A program made the position numbers and the translations under genes. This document shows positions 37,893 to 49,628 of a DNA stretch of 64,000 bases, in pieces. The stretch covers positions 21,126,559-21,190,558 of the forward strand of contig NC_089726.1 in the NCBI RefSeq assembly GCF_035083965.1, in the 5' to 3' direction. The stretch is from Branchiostoma lanceolatum (taxonomy: Eukaryota > Chordata > Leptocardii > Amphioxiformes > Branchiostomatidae). A model generated the notes under the pieces. It did no database searches. It saw nothing but the letters and a program-made list of their open reading frames with translations, and was not told where the DNA came from. The stretch's first letter is position 1. The number at the start of each line of letters is the position of its first letter.

Positions 37893-38012
37893 TGAGGCCG
37901 GTGACAATTTTTACTAACTGGATCTATCATGGAATGCCAGGAATCAAACACGTGACCTCTTGATCTTGTGTCCACTAGCTTAACCATTTGGTCATTCAAC
38001 GCCACAAGGCAA
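37893..38012 (-). mobile_element. tRNA-like SINE head fragment
   Basis: On the minus strand: TGGTTAAGCTAGTGG resembles an A box and GTGTTTGATTCC a B box, 37 bases apart. No long body follows. Confidence 0.5.
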
Positions 38013-38238
38013 TTTCATGTAGCGTATCTTTAAACTCTCATTTAAATCAGCATGTAACGATCAAGACTCTTTAGACAGGCTTATGTTCTTGGGGAGGTGG
38101 GTTTCAGCTGTTGTAATGTTATCGATTCTGCCAGATGATCAGCAAAGTTCTGTAATCACCCTTAACCTTAAACAATGTTGCGGGTTAATATTTGTTAACG
38201 TGAGAGGGCAACGGTCAAATTTTGCGGTGGTCACATAG

Positions 38239-41200
38239 ATGTTAGCTCAGTGTCAAGTCCTTAACAACATGGCCGAGAAAACGAAGGGGCACACAAAATA
38301 CAGCAAAAAAGTGACAAGGCGTGCCCTTGTCGGTGCTGTTGTCTCTGTTCTTCTAGTGGCGGGAGCTGTTCTTCTCGTGTACTTCTTGACGACTACCATG
38401 GGTGAGCGCACCTTAGTTGTAACGCCCTCTTTTTACTAGGGGCAGCGACAGAAGAGCGACCAAATATTCGACACAAATTTAATTTGCGTAGATAAAGAAC
38501 GAATATTCTTTTTACGCTTTGTGTGTTTTGCTGTCTTTTAAGTCCTTTCTACATCGTGCATCATATTCCGACTCTAGGTGCAGGGTCGTACTAATTCGAT
38601 CTTGGTCGCTTAGCGGTTACTGGTTGCCGTCAAGTTTAAGGGGGCCTAACGACACGGAAGTGGAACGGCCCGTTGTTTTGAACAACGGTTGCTGTAACCA
38701 AGTTTAAACGTCGTTTTGTTTACTTTTTGTCACTTGAAGACTTGAATGGCACCTCGTATGAGGACGACCTGAACTGAACTGAACTGAAGACTTCATTAAA
38801 GTACCGAAGACGTCCTTACAAAAAATGACTTTGAATGCTGCGCAGAATATAACGTTATTATCAAGGGTTTAAAAAATGTAAAGGTAGTCCCATATTTGTT
38901 TAGGCCATAGGGGCATGCAGTGGGTCACCCTCTAATACTGTGTCTAGGGCACGGTATCAGAAGGTGGAACCCATCCCTTTCCTTCCACCGCCTTTTACCT
39001 CTCCAACCGAAGTCAGGTACCCATTTTAACAGAAGATGAAGTGCACGATAATTTTACATCGTACAATGTATGGCAACAACTATATAACATAGTACAAAAT
39101 AGAGGTATAGAATAAAAATTACTAATTCTGAATGGAAATGTCGTGTTATATGTCTTTTTCAAGGACACAACATATAGCCTTTTTAGCCTATTGCTCTCGT
39201 TTTCACTAGCCTAACTACTCGGCGATTCAACTCCGCTATACTCCAAACGTGAACTCAAAACCACTGCCAACACTCAATTGTCTCCCTACCCCGAATTTCA
39301 ATCCCTACAAACATTTCTGCATTTACAGTATGATCTAACGATTGGCTGACCAAGTTTTTTTCTAGAATTGAATGTATTTTATAATCATGTATCGAATACA
39401 GATGATCTAGAATGCTAAACAGGTGTGCCTGAGCAAAATAAAATGAAAATATTTGAAAAATAACCATTTGACTTTGCAGATATGTAGCTCTTGTGTAGTC
39501 ATCATGACGTTATGATATTGTGCATAAATGACTGTCTCGTAACAAGCTAATTAGCTTAGTACCTGGGAAAAAAAAACAAGAGTCTAACATAACACTAAGT
39601 AGTACTGTGTTTTTAAGACACCCCCAGAAGTGCTCAGACATACTTGGTGACCACCGTTACCACCTGGTAACTTTTGATATTCCTGACAATTATAGGAAAA
39701 CTAATAATCTACTAAGGCCTATGTAGTACACCCTCCTAAAAGCAGGACCCCTATCGCTCGCTCGCGTTTGCTCGCTCGCGTAGGGGCCCTGCTCTTTAGC
39801 CCCGGTAGACACGGTTCTGGCGACGTTACTGACAGTTGCTCATGAATATATAATGAGCTATCCTTATTTGGCACAAGTTTAATTTGTTCTGAACCTTAAG
39901 TAACGATGTGAGACGAAACCTGATTGGTTGATAGCTTCCAGCGTCCTTTGCGCTTTTGCTCTAGATGGGGTTTAGCAAACCCTCTGATTGGCTGAAGCTG
40001 TTTTGTGGCCACGGCGCCAGAACCGTGTCTACCGGGTCTAAAGAGCAGGGCCCCTACGCGAGCGAGCCAACGAATCGAGCGATAGGGGCCCTGCTTTTAT
40101 GAGGGTGATATTGTACAGATGGGACTATATCTGCTAATCATAAAGCCATGTAAGTTTAAACACGTATATTTCAGCTGAGTCTGAGATCACCATTATCAGC
40201 CGAGCGGAATGGGGAGCGAGACCCCCGAAGTCACGTGTCAACATGACGTCACCTGTACCTTACGTCATCATCCACCACAGCTACGAACCAGACGTGTGTT
40301 TAAACAGGTCCCAATGTGAGAAGTTTGTACGGGGCATACAGGTAAAAGCAACTTATTTATACTTGGTCATATTTATCAAATGCTTTCAAGTTTGCTTCCT
40401 GTTGGAACAAAGTAAGTGTATGATAAACACTTTCCATTGATAATACAAATTAGATCCTGATTTACATAATGAGCATCTAGGTTTTGGCAATTATTATTCA
40501 AGCAATCTACAAACTAAAAACCATGACGATTTCTTGAGTTATTTTCTTCCAAAGTCTGAAACAAAATTGACACCTGCAATTTCAAAAAGGCGGATAGGGG
40601 CCCAAACTGACACCACTTAAATTCCTATCCCAAGAGCTATCTACCACTCACGACCGTCGCATGTCCAAAACACGGGATTTCAAAACCGGACATTCCGCTG
40701 CAGTATCGTGGAAGGCAGCTAGGAGGCCCATTATCGAACTTAACCTTCGTTTTCTTGACCCCTACCTACATACTAAATGCCATAAGGTTCCACCCATAGC
40801 TTCTCGGGTTGTGCTGTCCACTAACACAGAGACAAACGGGACCGAAAACATGACCTTCTTGGCAATAAGTTAATAAAGAGTGTGCGAGCAAAGCAAAGCT
40901 CAAGCTTGAAAATCTGGTAAAAAAAGCAGAAGTATTTCCCTTGGTGACTGCATCTACATACAGCGCCTCTTTATAGAGACAGAAGTACTTCAGTCTTATC
41001 AATGAGATGCCGATTGTATCCTAACTAAAATCATTAGAATACAGCGGCAATATGAATACAGGTTTGCGATAGCAAAACCTATATTCATTGCTCTGTTCCA
41101 TGCCAACCTATGATTAATATATAAAAAGAATATATAGAGAGTAATACCTTTATTGTATACCCAGAACTTCCACATGGACACACGAGGCTGGGATGACATC

Positions 41201-43521
41201 GGCTACAACTTCCTGGTTGGCGGGAACGGAGACGTGTTTGAAGGGCGGGGATGGGACGTGGTGGGGGCCCAGGCCGGGCCTGACTGGAACAGCCGCTCCA
41301 TCGGTAACGGTTTTCAAACACAAATACTTTACCTCAGGAACGTCGACGTCATTCATTCATTTAGGATGGGTCCCCAGATAGTTCAAAATGGAACGAAATG
41401 GAACGGGCAATATAGAAATGGCCTTTTCAGAGGTTCAATTGTATCATGGGAGACGTGGGGCACTATGGGTAGCTCAGGGGGCTAACCATGACAACATAAA
41501 CTAAACCGGACACAATACGCAAGCACCGCGTTCGCGTTATCATGGTAACGATGTTGCCTGTGCTACCCATAGACTAGTTTCCCAGTTCTTCCAGCATGCA
41601 TCTGGATCCGCGAAAAGGTTTATGGGTAAATGTACATAGTAGCAAGTTCTTCTCATCTGTCTTTTTTTTCTTGTCCCCAACCCTGTTTCAGATGGAACAA
41701 TGTGTACAATGGGTTAGTACCCTCTAGCTCATAGTGCCTAATATATTACAAATGAGAAAACATGCTTGCTGACGGAAAAACTTGTACTTCTAACCAGGGA
41801 TTTGTTTTATCGGAAACTTTACTGACAAGCTGCCCCCGAAGGAGGCCATATCGGCAGGAAAAGCGTTGATTCTGCTTGGCGTGGAAAAGTAAGTGATCTT
41901 AGAATTTTATATTTATGACGTTTTAAATGCGCTCAAAGGTCTCTTAGATTAGCTCACAATAAGGACAATAAGAACCAGCGAAAAAATGTTTATGGCAACG
42001 ATGCGTAAAGACAATTAAAGAGTAACTATTCGACACGCCTTTAAGGGTGCTTTACGTGTTTTGAAATATCATTTTCCATACCGTAAAAATAAGCAACTAG
42101 GTTCTCTCTCTTTCTAGTGACACGTGATGGTTGTGCATTGTTAAATCATCTTGATGAATACGTAGCAGCATCATGCAGTAACTTCATCCGGTAGCATGCG
42201 TAGTCTAGCTTCTGCTTAACCGCCATGCACACTACTGTACTGGAAAGGGTTGCAGTCCTTAAGCCCCCGTCACAAATAAAAAATTCAGCTCGGCCGGCGA
42301 GCTCCAAATGAAATAAGTGTTTTCGGCCGAAGTACGGCCGACGTCCTGTCGATAACGCGGGCTTCGGTCAATTTTTAGAAATAAAAGTTTATCCAAATAT
42401 TGGCTTTTTACCAGGTTAGTCGATTCTGATTTCGTCCTTGTCCAAGAGATGGTACCATCTCATGGGGGATTTTTAGTTTTTATTGTCCGACGGACGTACC
42501 CGAGATTTTCATTGAAAAATAGGTCGACGCTCGGGCTACAAATTCGGCCGACGCTCGCATGAATTGTGACGCTGGCTTGAGGACGGGGCATTAATTATAA
42601 GCCGCGGTGCACTGCTTATTGTGCTAGTGGAAATATGCTGGTAGAATTTCCCTGGTACAATTAACCTGTAAATGGTGTATATATCTTTTGTCTTCTCTGT
42701 CACGAGCAGTAGAAGAATAGCTCTTCAGTAAGCCACTTTCATTTTTCACTTTCATTCATTGTAGAAAGAAAGTGGTGACCAACTACACCCTCTACGGCCA
42801 TCGTCAGGTCCGGCCTACAGAGTGCCCTGGGAATGAGTTTTTTAAGCTGGTCACCCAATGGGACCACTGGGTAAGAGATCTCCAGAGAAACCAACGGTCA
42901 CTTTGACTTTGTTTGTTTGTTTGAACTTTTGTTTATTCATGATAAGCCAACGGCACGCAGACCGCTTTTCATTGAGGTCGTGAGGGAAGAGGTAAGGGTC
43001 AGATACAATATAACAGAGATAGACAGTTATTTGAGTCCAAATAACTCGATCAACATATATCATTACATATTTATGGTACAACAAGATACAATGGCTACAA
43101 CATACAACATATAGTAGGGCGAAAGCTGGTTCATGGTCCGTGTCCGTTCGTTTTGTTCATTTCCGTTACTTCAAGAGTCTCTTAAAGGAAGTTAGATTCG
43201 GAGCCGTACGTGTGTCTAGCGGTAGGCTACCCATCTTCTGAAGATCTCTCGCTTGGGTTTGGGGACAACCAGCTTGTGCTTTGTCTGGTTGTCCGTGTAC
43301 TTTGGTCTCAGCAGTACACCAACATCTGGCGCATGTAGGGTGGCAGTTTGTTGTTTAGGGCTTTGTAGGACTTAAAACGACGAAACGACAAAAGAAACAT
43401 CTGTCGACGGATTTCTTGTTGTTGTTTTTCTTCTTCTTTTTTTCTGTTGATTCTATGAGATGTGACGATATCTTTTCTCTCTTATCAAATGCAGAAACCA
43501 AGAAACTACACCGCTGAGTAG
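38239..43521 (+). CDS. peptidoglycan recognition protein, amidase type, with type II membrane anchor
   Basis: Six exons: 38,269 (or 38,239)-38,401; 40,175-40,341; 41,165-41,303; 41,798-41,888; 42,765-42,870; 43,495-43,521. All GT-AG junctions keep frame; 220 residues from 38,269 (ATGG context), 230 from 38,239. Exon 1 encodes a lysine/arginine-rich N terminus and one hydrophobic helix ([21 protein letters not shown]), a type II signal-anchor. The rest is one PGRP/Amidase_2 domain: [17 protein letters not shown], the conserved Cys pair (VCLNRSQC), [32 protein letters not shown] and TECPG. The zinc ligands His (VIIHHS), His (GHRQ) and Cys (TECPG), and the catalytic Tyr (IGYNF), are all present, so muramoyl-alanine amidase activity is expected. 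Several N-x-T/S sites fit an extracellular domain. Role: innate immunity to bacteria. See 34,757 for a possible secreted isoform. Confidence 0.93.
38748..38790 (+). mobile_element. solo LINE 3' tail
   Basis: ggcacctcgtatgaggacga followed by cctgaactgaactgaactga matches the 3' end of the LINE fragment at 62,520-62,990, including the ctgaa tail repeat. It lies in PGRP intron 1. Confidence 0.75.
38905..39030 (-). mobile_element. SINE body fragment
   Basis: The minus strand contains aaatgggtacctgacttcgg followed by ttgg, as in the SINE at 36,110-36,313, so this is a headless relative. It lies in PGRP intron 1. Confidence 0.55.
39729..40107. mobile_element. MITE with ~95-bp terminal inverted repeats in PGRP intron 1
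   Basis: The left end starts CACCCTCCTAAAAGCAGG and the right end is the inverse (CCTGCTTTTATGAGGGTG), continuing inward through gctcgctcgcg, aggggccctgctctttag and accgtgtctaccgg to ggcgccagaacc. The element stops 67 bases before PGRP exon 2 begins, near the branch-point region. Confidence 0.88.
42261..42578. mobile_element. inverted-repeat MITE in PGRP intron 4
   Basis: Ends AAGCCCCCGTCACAA and, on the opposite strand, AAGCCAGCGTCACAA. The interior has repeated cggccga/tcggccg words. Related sequence is at 640-1,400. Confidence 0.65.
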
Positions 43522-43740
43522 CCTGCTATCACCAAGAATGCTGACCACTACATTTTCCTCGGAATTGTTGAGTCATACTGTCATTTTTAGCAGACTCAAG
43601 AGACCTATATTTCATCATGTAGACGCAACGATTTATGTTGTTTTTAGGATTTACGACAGATGACTTAAGGTATCACACGTCAGTTAGGCCATCCCATAGG
43701 AAATAACGTTGAAACACGAACCTTTCATGGCCATAATTCC

Positions 43741-43746
43741 AATAAA
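43741..43746 (+). terminator. poly(A) signal of the PGRP gene
   Basis: AATAAA about 220 bases after the TAG stop codon; first canonical hexamer downstream on this strand. Confidence 0.55.
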
Positions 43747-44774
43747 AACACGGAGTTTCCGGAGATGTTTTACTTTCTATTGCAAGCACACACGATCTTT
43801 AGACAATGAAAAAATTGTCACCAAAGTATAACCTAGTGAGCGATCTGTAATGGCATTTAAAACTGCCGTTACCTGCCAGCCGCAAGAGGCTTTCTGGTGC
43901 CGAGAGAGCCCGACCGTATACGTAGTACTCAGGTCAAAATAGCGTGTATGTCCGACAATTGCTTGGATGCCAAAACTTTCCTGCCTTATCCTGTCAGAGA
44001 TGAACAAGATTTCATCTCAAATGCTTCTTATATCAGGTGGGATCGATCAAAGGCAAGTTATCATCGACTTAAACACCTGACTTTGGGGCCCAATTATGTT
44101 TTTAGCCCGCACTCTTTTGGCATCTACACGCGGAGAAATTCAGGCATGAGACCTTAAAGTTACCAAGAAACCCCGGCCCTGTTCGATTAAAAATAAAACT
44201 AATAATGCATCATAGTCTGCCATCTAGACACGCACACACATGTACTTATACCATCGTCCATTTCCATTACAAAGATCTTTTCTGTTTTTGTGATTTTTTG
44301 TTGCTATATAATCATAAATTGTGCAAAATGATGAAAAAATCACAAATTTACACTAAGATAGTATTAAAAAGTCGGTATCTTACTTTTCTACGCAATAATA
44401 ACTTGTTGCTATAATGGCGACGATAAAACATCTGAGTTTCTTTCATATTACCCAATGCAGAATGCAAGTACATCAGGGTTCCACGTATTTACATGAGCCA
44501 GTCAGCATTGTCCTGATGAAGATGACAGATCAGGTCATCGAAACGTTGGCTCTTCTAAATGCTTGGTTGTGAATAGAAGAACTTTGCTATTCAATGGATT
44601 CTTTATTCATCGTTGTTCTTCTGTTTAACTTTCGAATTGACTTTATCACTTTGTTTCGAGTTCAAGTTCGACGCATCCCGAGAGAAGAAAAAAATGCAGA
44701 AAATTCGTAAAAAAAAGTGTCCCGTGTGTGCAGGGAAACACACGTCAGGTGGAGGAACAATAAACACATTTTGA
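43747..44774. other. intergenic; contains a LINE/PLE-type 3' tail at 44,480-44,620
   Basis: No gene recognised. The stretch 44,496-44,550 contains a nested pair of inverted repeats, GAGCCA..TGGCTC enclosing GATGAC..GTCATC, with CTGATGA and CGAAAC between the arms. This type of tail is widespread in invertebrate retroelement 3' ends (from memory of the family, not searched). Confidence 0.45.
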
Positions 44775-47100
44775 GTTTGACGCAATGTTATGAATAAAGA
44801 AAACTGATGTTTCGGCAAAGAAGCAGCCAGACAATCAACGTTCAACAAAGGATCGGGAGAAAAACAAGTGGTATAGTTGAACGTACACATGTAGAGTTGA
44901 AATTCGTGGTAAACAAGCTGGGTATTACAGGTGGCCAGCAAAAGGCTAAAAATGATGTCTGCAATGGACAAAAACGTGTACGAGGAGGCCTGCAGGGTCT
45001 CTTCATCGAGGCTGTCGGCCAGCAGAAGGGCCCAGAACCCGGGCAACGCTACGAGAGGGTCGAGAGGGGTTAACCGCACCACCGATGCAAGAGGCCAGTC
45101 AGGTGGGATATTTCAAACTTTTGCTGTTTTCTAAAGCCATCATTGAAAATTTAAAGAAGAAAACTTACATTACTGAATGCGTATTGAACATTTGCCAATA
45201 TTCTGACAATCGTAAAAAAAAACACCTGAATGGTTAAATCAAATATACGATACTTTTTTTAAGCAGACTGTGACTTTCCTAACAAGACAGCTGGAATTCA
45301 TTTGCACGAAAATCGACGAATATGAATATTTACATATGATCTTACTTATGTAGGAAAACAAATGTGGTAGAGCAAGAAAGCCTTAAAAACAACATTGTTT
45401 AAACTATGATTAGTGAATTTTATAAAATATGCCTGTCAGAAAACCGTTGCCATGGCAACATACAAAAATATAGACATATACCATCACTATAGGATTCTTG
45501 CCAACTAAATCGTAGGAAAAGTTAGCAAGTTTGGTAGTCCTAGCACATGTCGTTCAGGAGTAACAGGACGTCAAAATTGGCGCGGACACTTTTAGTACCC
45601 CCCTTCCCCTGTCTAGATAGGGTTAAAACGCACACGTCAGTTAAAGCCGCAAGAAACAGATTTAAAGTTTGACGCAATGTTATGAATAAACGTATGTGTG
45701 GAACGACGTAGCCAGACAATTACCATGGAACAGAACAGAAAAACAAATGGTAAGACTGAATCTACACAGAGAAGCTGAGCGTAACAAGCTGGGTTTAACG
45801 GGTGACCAGAAAAATGCTGCCTGCAATGGACAAAAACGTGTACGGGGAGGCCTGCACGGTCTCATCATCGGGGCTGTCGGCCAGCAGAAGGGCCCAGGAC
45901 CCGGGCACCGCTTCGAGAGGGTCGAGGGGTGTAAACCGCAGCACCGATGCAAGAGGCCAGCCAGCTGGGATATTTCAAACTTTTTCGCGCCTTTTTTATA
46001 AAGACATCATTGAAATTTAAGAAGAGACCTGACATTAACTACTAAATTCGTATTGAACATTTTTCAATATTCTGACAATCGTAAAAAAACAACACCTGAA
46101 TGGTTAAATCAAATATGCGGTTTATTTGTCGAAGGCCGTACTACGATACTTTTTTTAAGCAGACTGTGACTTTCCGAACAAGACAGCTGGAATTCATTTG
46201 CACGAAAATCGACGAATATGAATATTTAATCATGAAAGTTGCATTAGATAACATATGGTCTTACTTATGTAGGAAAACAAATGTGGTAGAGCAAGAAAGC
46301 CTTGAAACCTGATTGTTTAAACCGAAATTAGTTAAGTTGATAAAATATGCCTGTCAGAAAACCGTTGCCATGGCAACACAAAACATGATAGACGTATACT
46401 TTTACTATAGGATTCTTGCCAACTAAATTCTAGGAAAAGTCAGCAAGTTTGCTAGTTCTAGCACACATCGTTCAGGAGTTATAAGACGTCAAAATTGGTG
46501 CGGGCACTTTTAGCACCCCCTCCCCCCGGTCTAGATAGGGTTAAAACGCACACGTCAGTGAAAGCTACAATAAACAGATGAAAAGTTTGATGCAATGTTA
46601 TGAATAAGCGTATGTTTGGAACGACGTAGCCAGACAATTACCATGGAACAGAACAGAAAAACAAGTGGTAGAACCGAATCTAGCAGTGTAACGAGCTAAG
46701 TGTGACAAGTGGCCAGAAAAAGGCTGTCTGCAATGGACAAAAACGTGTACGGGGAGGCCTGCACGGTCTCATCATCGGGGCTGTCGGCCAGCAGAAGGGC
46801 CCAGAACCCGGGCAACTCTACGAGAGGGTCGAGAGGTGTTAACCGCAACACCGATACAACAGGGCAGCCAGGTGGGAGATTTCAAACGTTTCCCTGTTTT
46901 ATAAAGCCATCATTGAAAATTACACAAGAGACATGACATGGGGTATGGAATGCGTATTTAACCTTTGTCAATACTAAGGAAACCGTAAAAGACACATAGA
47001 TATGGTTACATCATATATACCGTTTGATAACATTTGTTGAAGGCCGTAATACGATTGATATGTTTTAAGCAGTCTGTGACTTTCCGAACAAGATAGCTGA
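44775..47100. repeat. three tandem copies of a ~0.9-kb block
   Basis: The units start with gtttgacgcaatgttatgaa at 44,775, 45,667 and (with one change) 46,585; spacings are 892 and 918 bp. The best-conserved part contains gcaatggacaaaaacgtgta and then cggccagcagaagggccca, and is open in two frames in all copies (for example MDKNVYGEACTVSSS). Between copies, about 13 substitutions fall nearly evenly over the three codon positions (about 4, 5 and 4), which argues against a conserved protein. Two units contain the piece shared with the piggyBac-type MITE at 1,732 (aaaatatgcctgtcag, ccgttgccatggcaaca) and a gatagggttaa end. Confidence 0.85.
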
Positions 47101-47344
47101 AATTTGTATCGATACGTAAGACATATTTCATGCTAACGGCTATCCCAAGATTTCCCTTATCTTGCATTCGGAAATGAAGCTATGTCTGACCTTTCGTGCT
47201 CAACGACCTTCAGATGTATTTGGTAGTCTTCGTAGCATCTTGAACAATGACGCAAGTCTACCAAGGACACACCGGATACCCAGCAAAGGAAAAATAAATT
47301 TCATAATTAACATCTACCAATGTTGTTCTAATTTTTGACAGAAA

Positions 47345-47640
47345 CTGCAGTAAATGTTTCATGAGTCTGAAGATTTGATAGGGATCGTCAGGGGTCACTA
47401 TTGCACGGTGCTTTATGCTGGCAGAGTCAAGAAGACTAGGTCGCGTTCAGGGCACAAAAGAACAAACCGTGTTAGTGTGACATTGGCGTTTCAAACCTTC
47501 CCAACAGTTCAGGACCAGAGATAATCCCCTGACATAAGAGATAATCCTTACCACAGGTCATATACACATGTTGCTGTTAAACTCGATCTGTACAAGCGCA
47601 CACCATACAGTCATTTTGCACGCTGAGCCATTATATTCGA
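47345..47640. repeat. upstream region of the FABP-like gene, duplicated at 49,990-50,205 / 51,830-51,880
   Basis: Shared words in order: gatcg.cag..gtcac, ttgcac..tg, aggtcgcgt.cag, gacgtttca/ggcgtttca, cccaacagttca, gacat.agagataatcc and, after the LINE in the second copy, ttaaactc.gcacagcgcacacc/gtacaagcgcacacc. So a segment upstream of the FABP-like gene also exists downstream of it. Confidence 0.7.
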
Positions 47641-47704
47641 CCAAGCGATCGTATGTGTGCCTATATTTGGCCTCCTGACACATGTCCATATTTGGACTCT
47701 TAGT

Positions 47705-47714
47705 CCATATAAGG
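47705..47714 (+). promoter_or_regulatory. CCATATAAGG: TATA-like and perfect CArG-box sequence
   Basis: Located 109 bases before the ATG of the FABP-like gene. It fits the serum response factor consensus CC(A/T)6GG exactly and contains TATAA, so it could act as a core promoter TATA element, an SRF site or both. Position is suitable for a TATA box if the 5' UTR is about 80 bases. Function is inferred. Confidence 0.45.
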
Positions 47715-47822
47715 GGAATCTCCCGGTGCAACAAGTTGTGCAACCAGCGTTTTCACATACCTGGGCGCACCTACACTAGACCACACCTTCTGAACGTTCT
47801 CTCTTCGAAAACAACCCACAAG

Positions 47823-49628
47823 ATGCCTTTTCCTGTAGAGAAATTATGCGGAACCTGGAAGGTTCGCAGCTTGTCCGCCAGCTACCCCCTGATCTTCGAG
47901 AAAATTGGTACGTGTGTACTATTATGTAATTCATTTCTGGTCACGAGAGGTCGCTTCATGGCTTGATCATGGACGACAGTCCACCGAGTGTTTACGTTGA
48001 AAAATAATTACTTGGGAATTGCATCCTACGGCAAAGATCACATGCTTAAACTCATAGCCTCCCTGTTGAAATCAACATTGATTTGTTCGTGCACTAAACA
48101 CACTGTATCCTCGAGCTCTTCCTTGGATAAACGTACGTAGTCCGCTCCAAGACTGACAGGGATAGGTCTGGTGTCAACAGGGATTCCGCCCTGCTAGCGA
48201 ATGCGCCCCTCCCCCCTGAGGTCTCACCCCTCTTCCCATCGGGAGAAGCAAATGACCAGCGTCCCAAAGTGGACCCCATATTGACAAGCCGTAATCAGTG
48301 TACGGTAAATTGAATTGTGTTTGCGAGGACTTAATTTCTCCATAGATGGGGAAAGGCGATTTTTGCGACTTGAAAATAAATTTTATCCGACAGAAAGACC
48401 CTACAATTATTTCGCCTTCTCTTCACTGTGACACGTGTTGATGTGCTGTATCGTTGTAGGAGTTCCAGCCGAGATGGTTCAAAACTTACGGGAGGCGAAG
48501 ATCCCCATGAATGCTTCTCTGGCAGGGGACAAGTTCACACATAAGATGGAGTTCATGGGGAAACAACAGGAGACCACTTTCACTTTGGGAGTGGTGGGCG
48601 AGGAAGACGATCCATTTGTTGGTGGGAAGAGAAGGGTGAGGATTAAGAAACGTAACAAACTTAACACAAAAAGGCCGGAAACTCGCACTGGCATAGTCAG
48701 CTCTGATATGTAACCTTTGATCATAAGACATTTAGTTATTTTCTTAAAGGGTACATAGATATTTTTCAATGGTACGCATTTTCATGCAGTTGCTACAGTA
48801 AAAGCGAAATTGATTGTTTGATCAAATATAATGTAGGTTTCCAAACTTTCTGTACCGAGTGTTGTGGGTTTCTGTACCGTTACATGTGAGCTTTATAATT
48901 GATAATGATAACTTTAAAGTGTATAAGACACAACCTATGGCAACTTAACAACAATTGTAGGAAGTTGCTCTCCACAGCAGATTATGTAGTATGGTGTCAG
49001 CTGCAGGCTCTATTGTTGTACTTTCTTCTTTTGTGAAATTTGTAGCACTTAGGCAATCTTTTTATGTACTACTGTCCTATATTTACAAGATACACTATAT
49101 GCTTACTAGTACTTCTTTAACATTTAGGTGGTTTATACCATTGAGGGAGACCACCTGGTGGCCTTGTACCCTGATTATAACAAGTCGGGAACTTCTGTCC
49201 GCCTCAGCCACCATTTGCTTGATGACAACACCATCCACACAGTGAGTGTTCTGTAGAGTACAATAAGCTATCCTACGGGTTTAGCTCGGGCACAGTTTGT
49301 TAGTAGTTTAGATATTGTAGTTAAATCTATTGCCCCCTCCCTACAAGTGTAACAGTCCGCGCATGCGTACTGAGCCTGTCTTGTCCGATTTGGGGAGACC
49401 ATGCCCAATAGACGTTTGTGATTGTACTTCTGTGTCTGTGTGCAATCATCCGTCATCCTTGCGTCCTGAGTGAGTGGGGACCGATACGGGTTAACAGGGT
49501 TTTCAACGTCACAAATCCAGATTTTTTCAACAAACACTTGGCTAAAACAAATCATTTGTTTATTTCTTTATTTCTAGGATATAAAAGCTGGTGACCTCGA
49601 GGGCTGGCATGTCCTCGAGCGCTGCTAG
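47823..49628 (+). CDS. fatty-acid-binding-protein-like (intracellular lipid-binding protein, calycin fold)
   Basis: Four exons, the classic FABP gene structure: 47,823-47,907, 48,460-48,635, 49,128-49,241 and 49,578-49,628, with exit phases 1, 0 and 0; 141 residues. The first exon has the family signature G-T-W-K near the N terminus (LCGTWKVRS) and ends at the FEKIG helix start. Exon 2 carries the second helix (GVPAEMVQNLREAKIP) and the following strands (GDKFTHKMEF, TTFTLG). Exon 3 has VVYTIEGDHLVALYPD. Cytosolic proteins of this family carry fatty acids, retinoids or bile acids in a ten-strand barrel. The C terminus is unusual: the common arginine-tyrosine (R-x-Y) ligand motif in the last strand is not seen, and the protein ends GWHVLERC. 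Ligand choice is therefore uncertain. Upstream region duplicated beyond the gene. Confidence 0.88.

Noticed and set aside
41193..41381. Second plus-strand frame over PGRP exon 3 and the minus-strand frames there
   Set aside because: Shadows of the PGRP exon, which has strong family motifs and exact splice junctions.
44807..46936. Small open frames repeated in three copies (MDKNVY-type peptide) as a tandem protein-coding family
   Set aside because: Substitutions between copies are spread about equally over the three codon positions and upstream reading is closed by stops in two copies. I see no evidence of protein-level selection.
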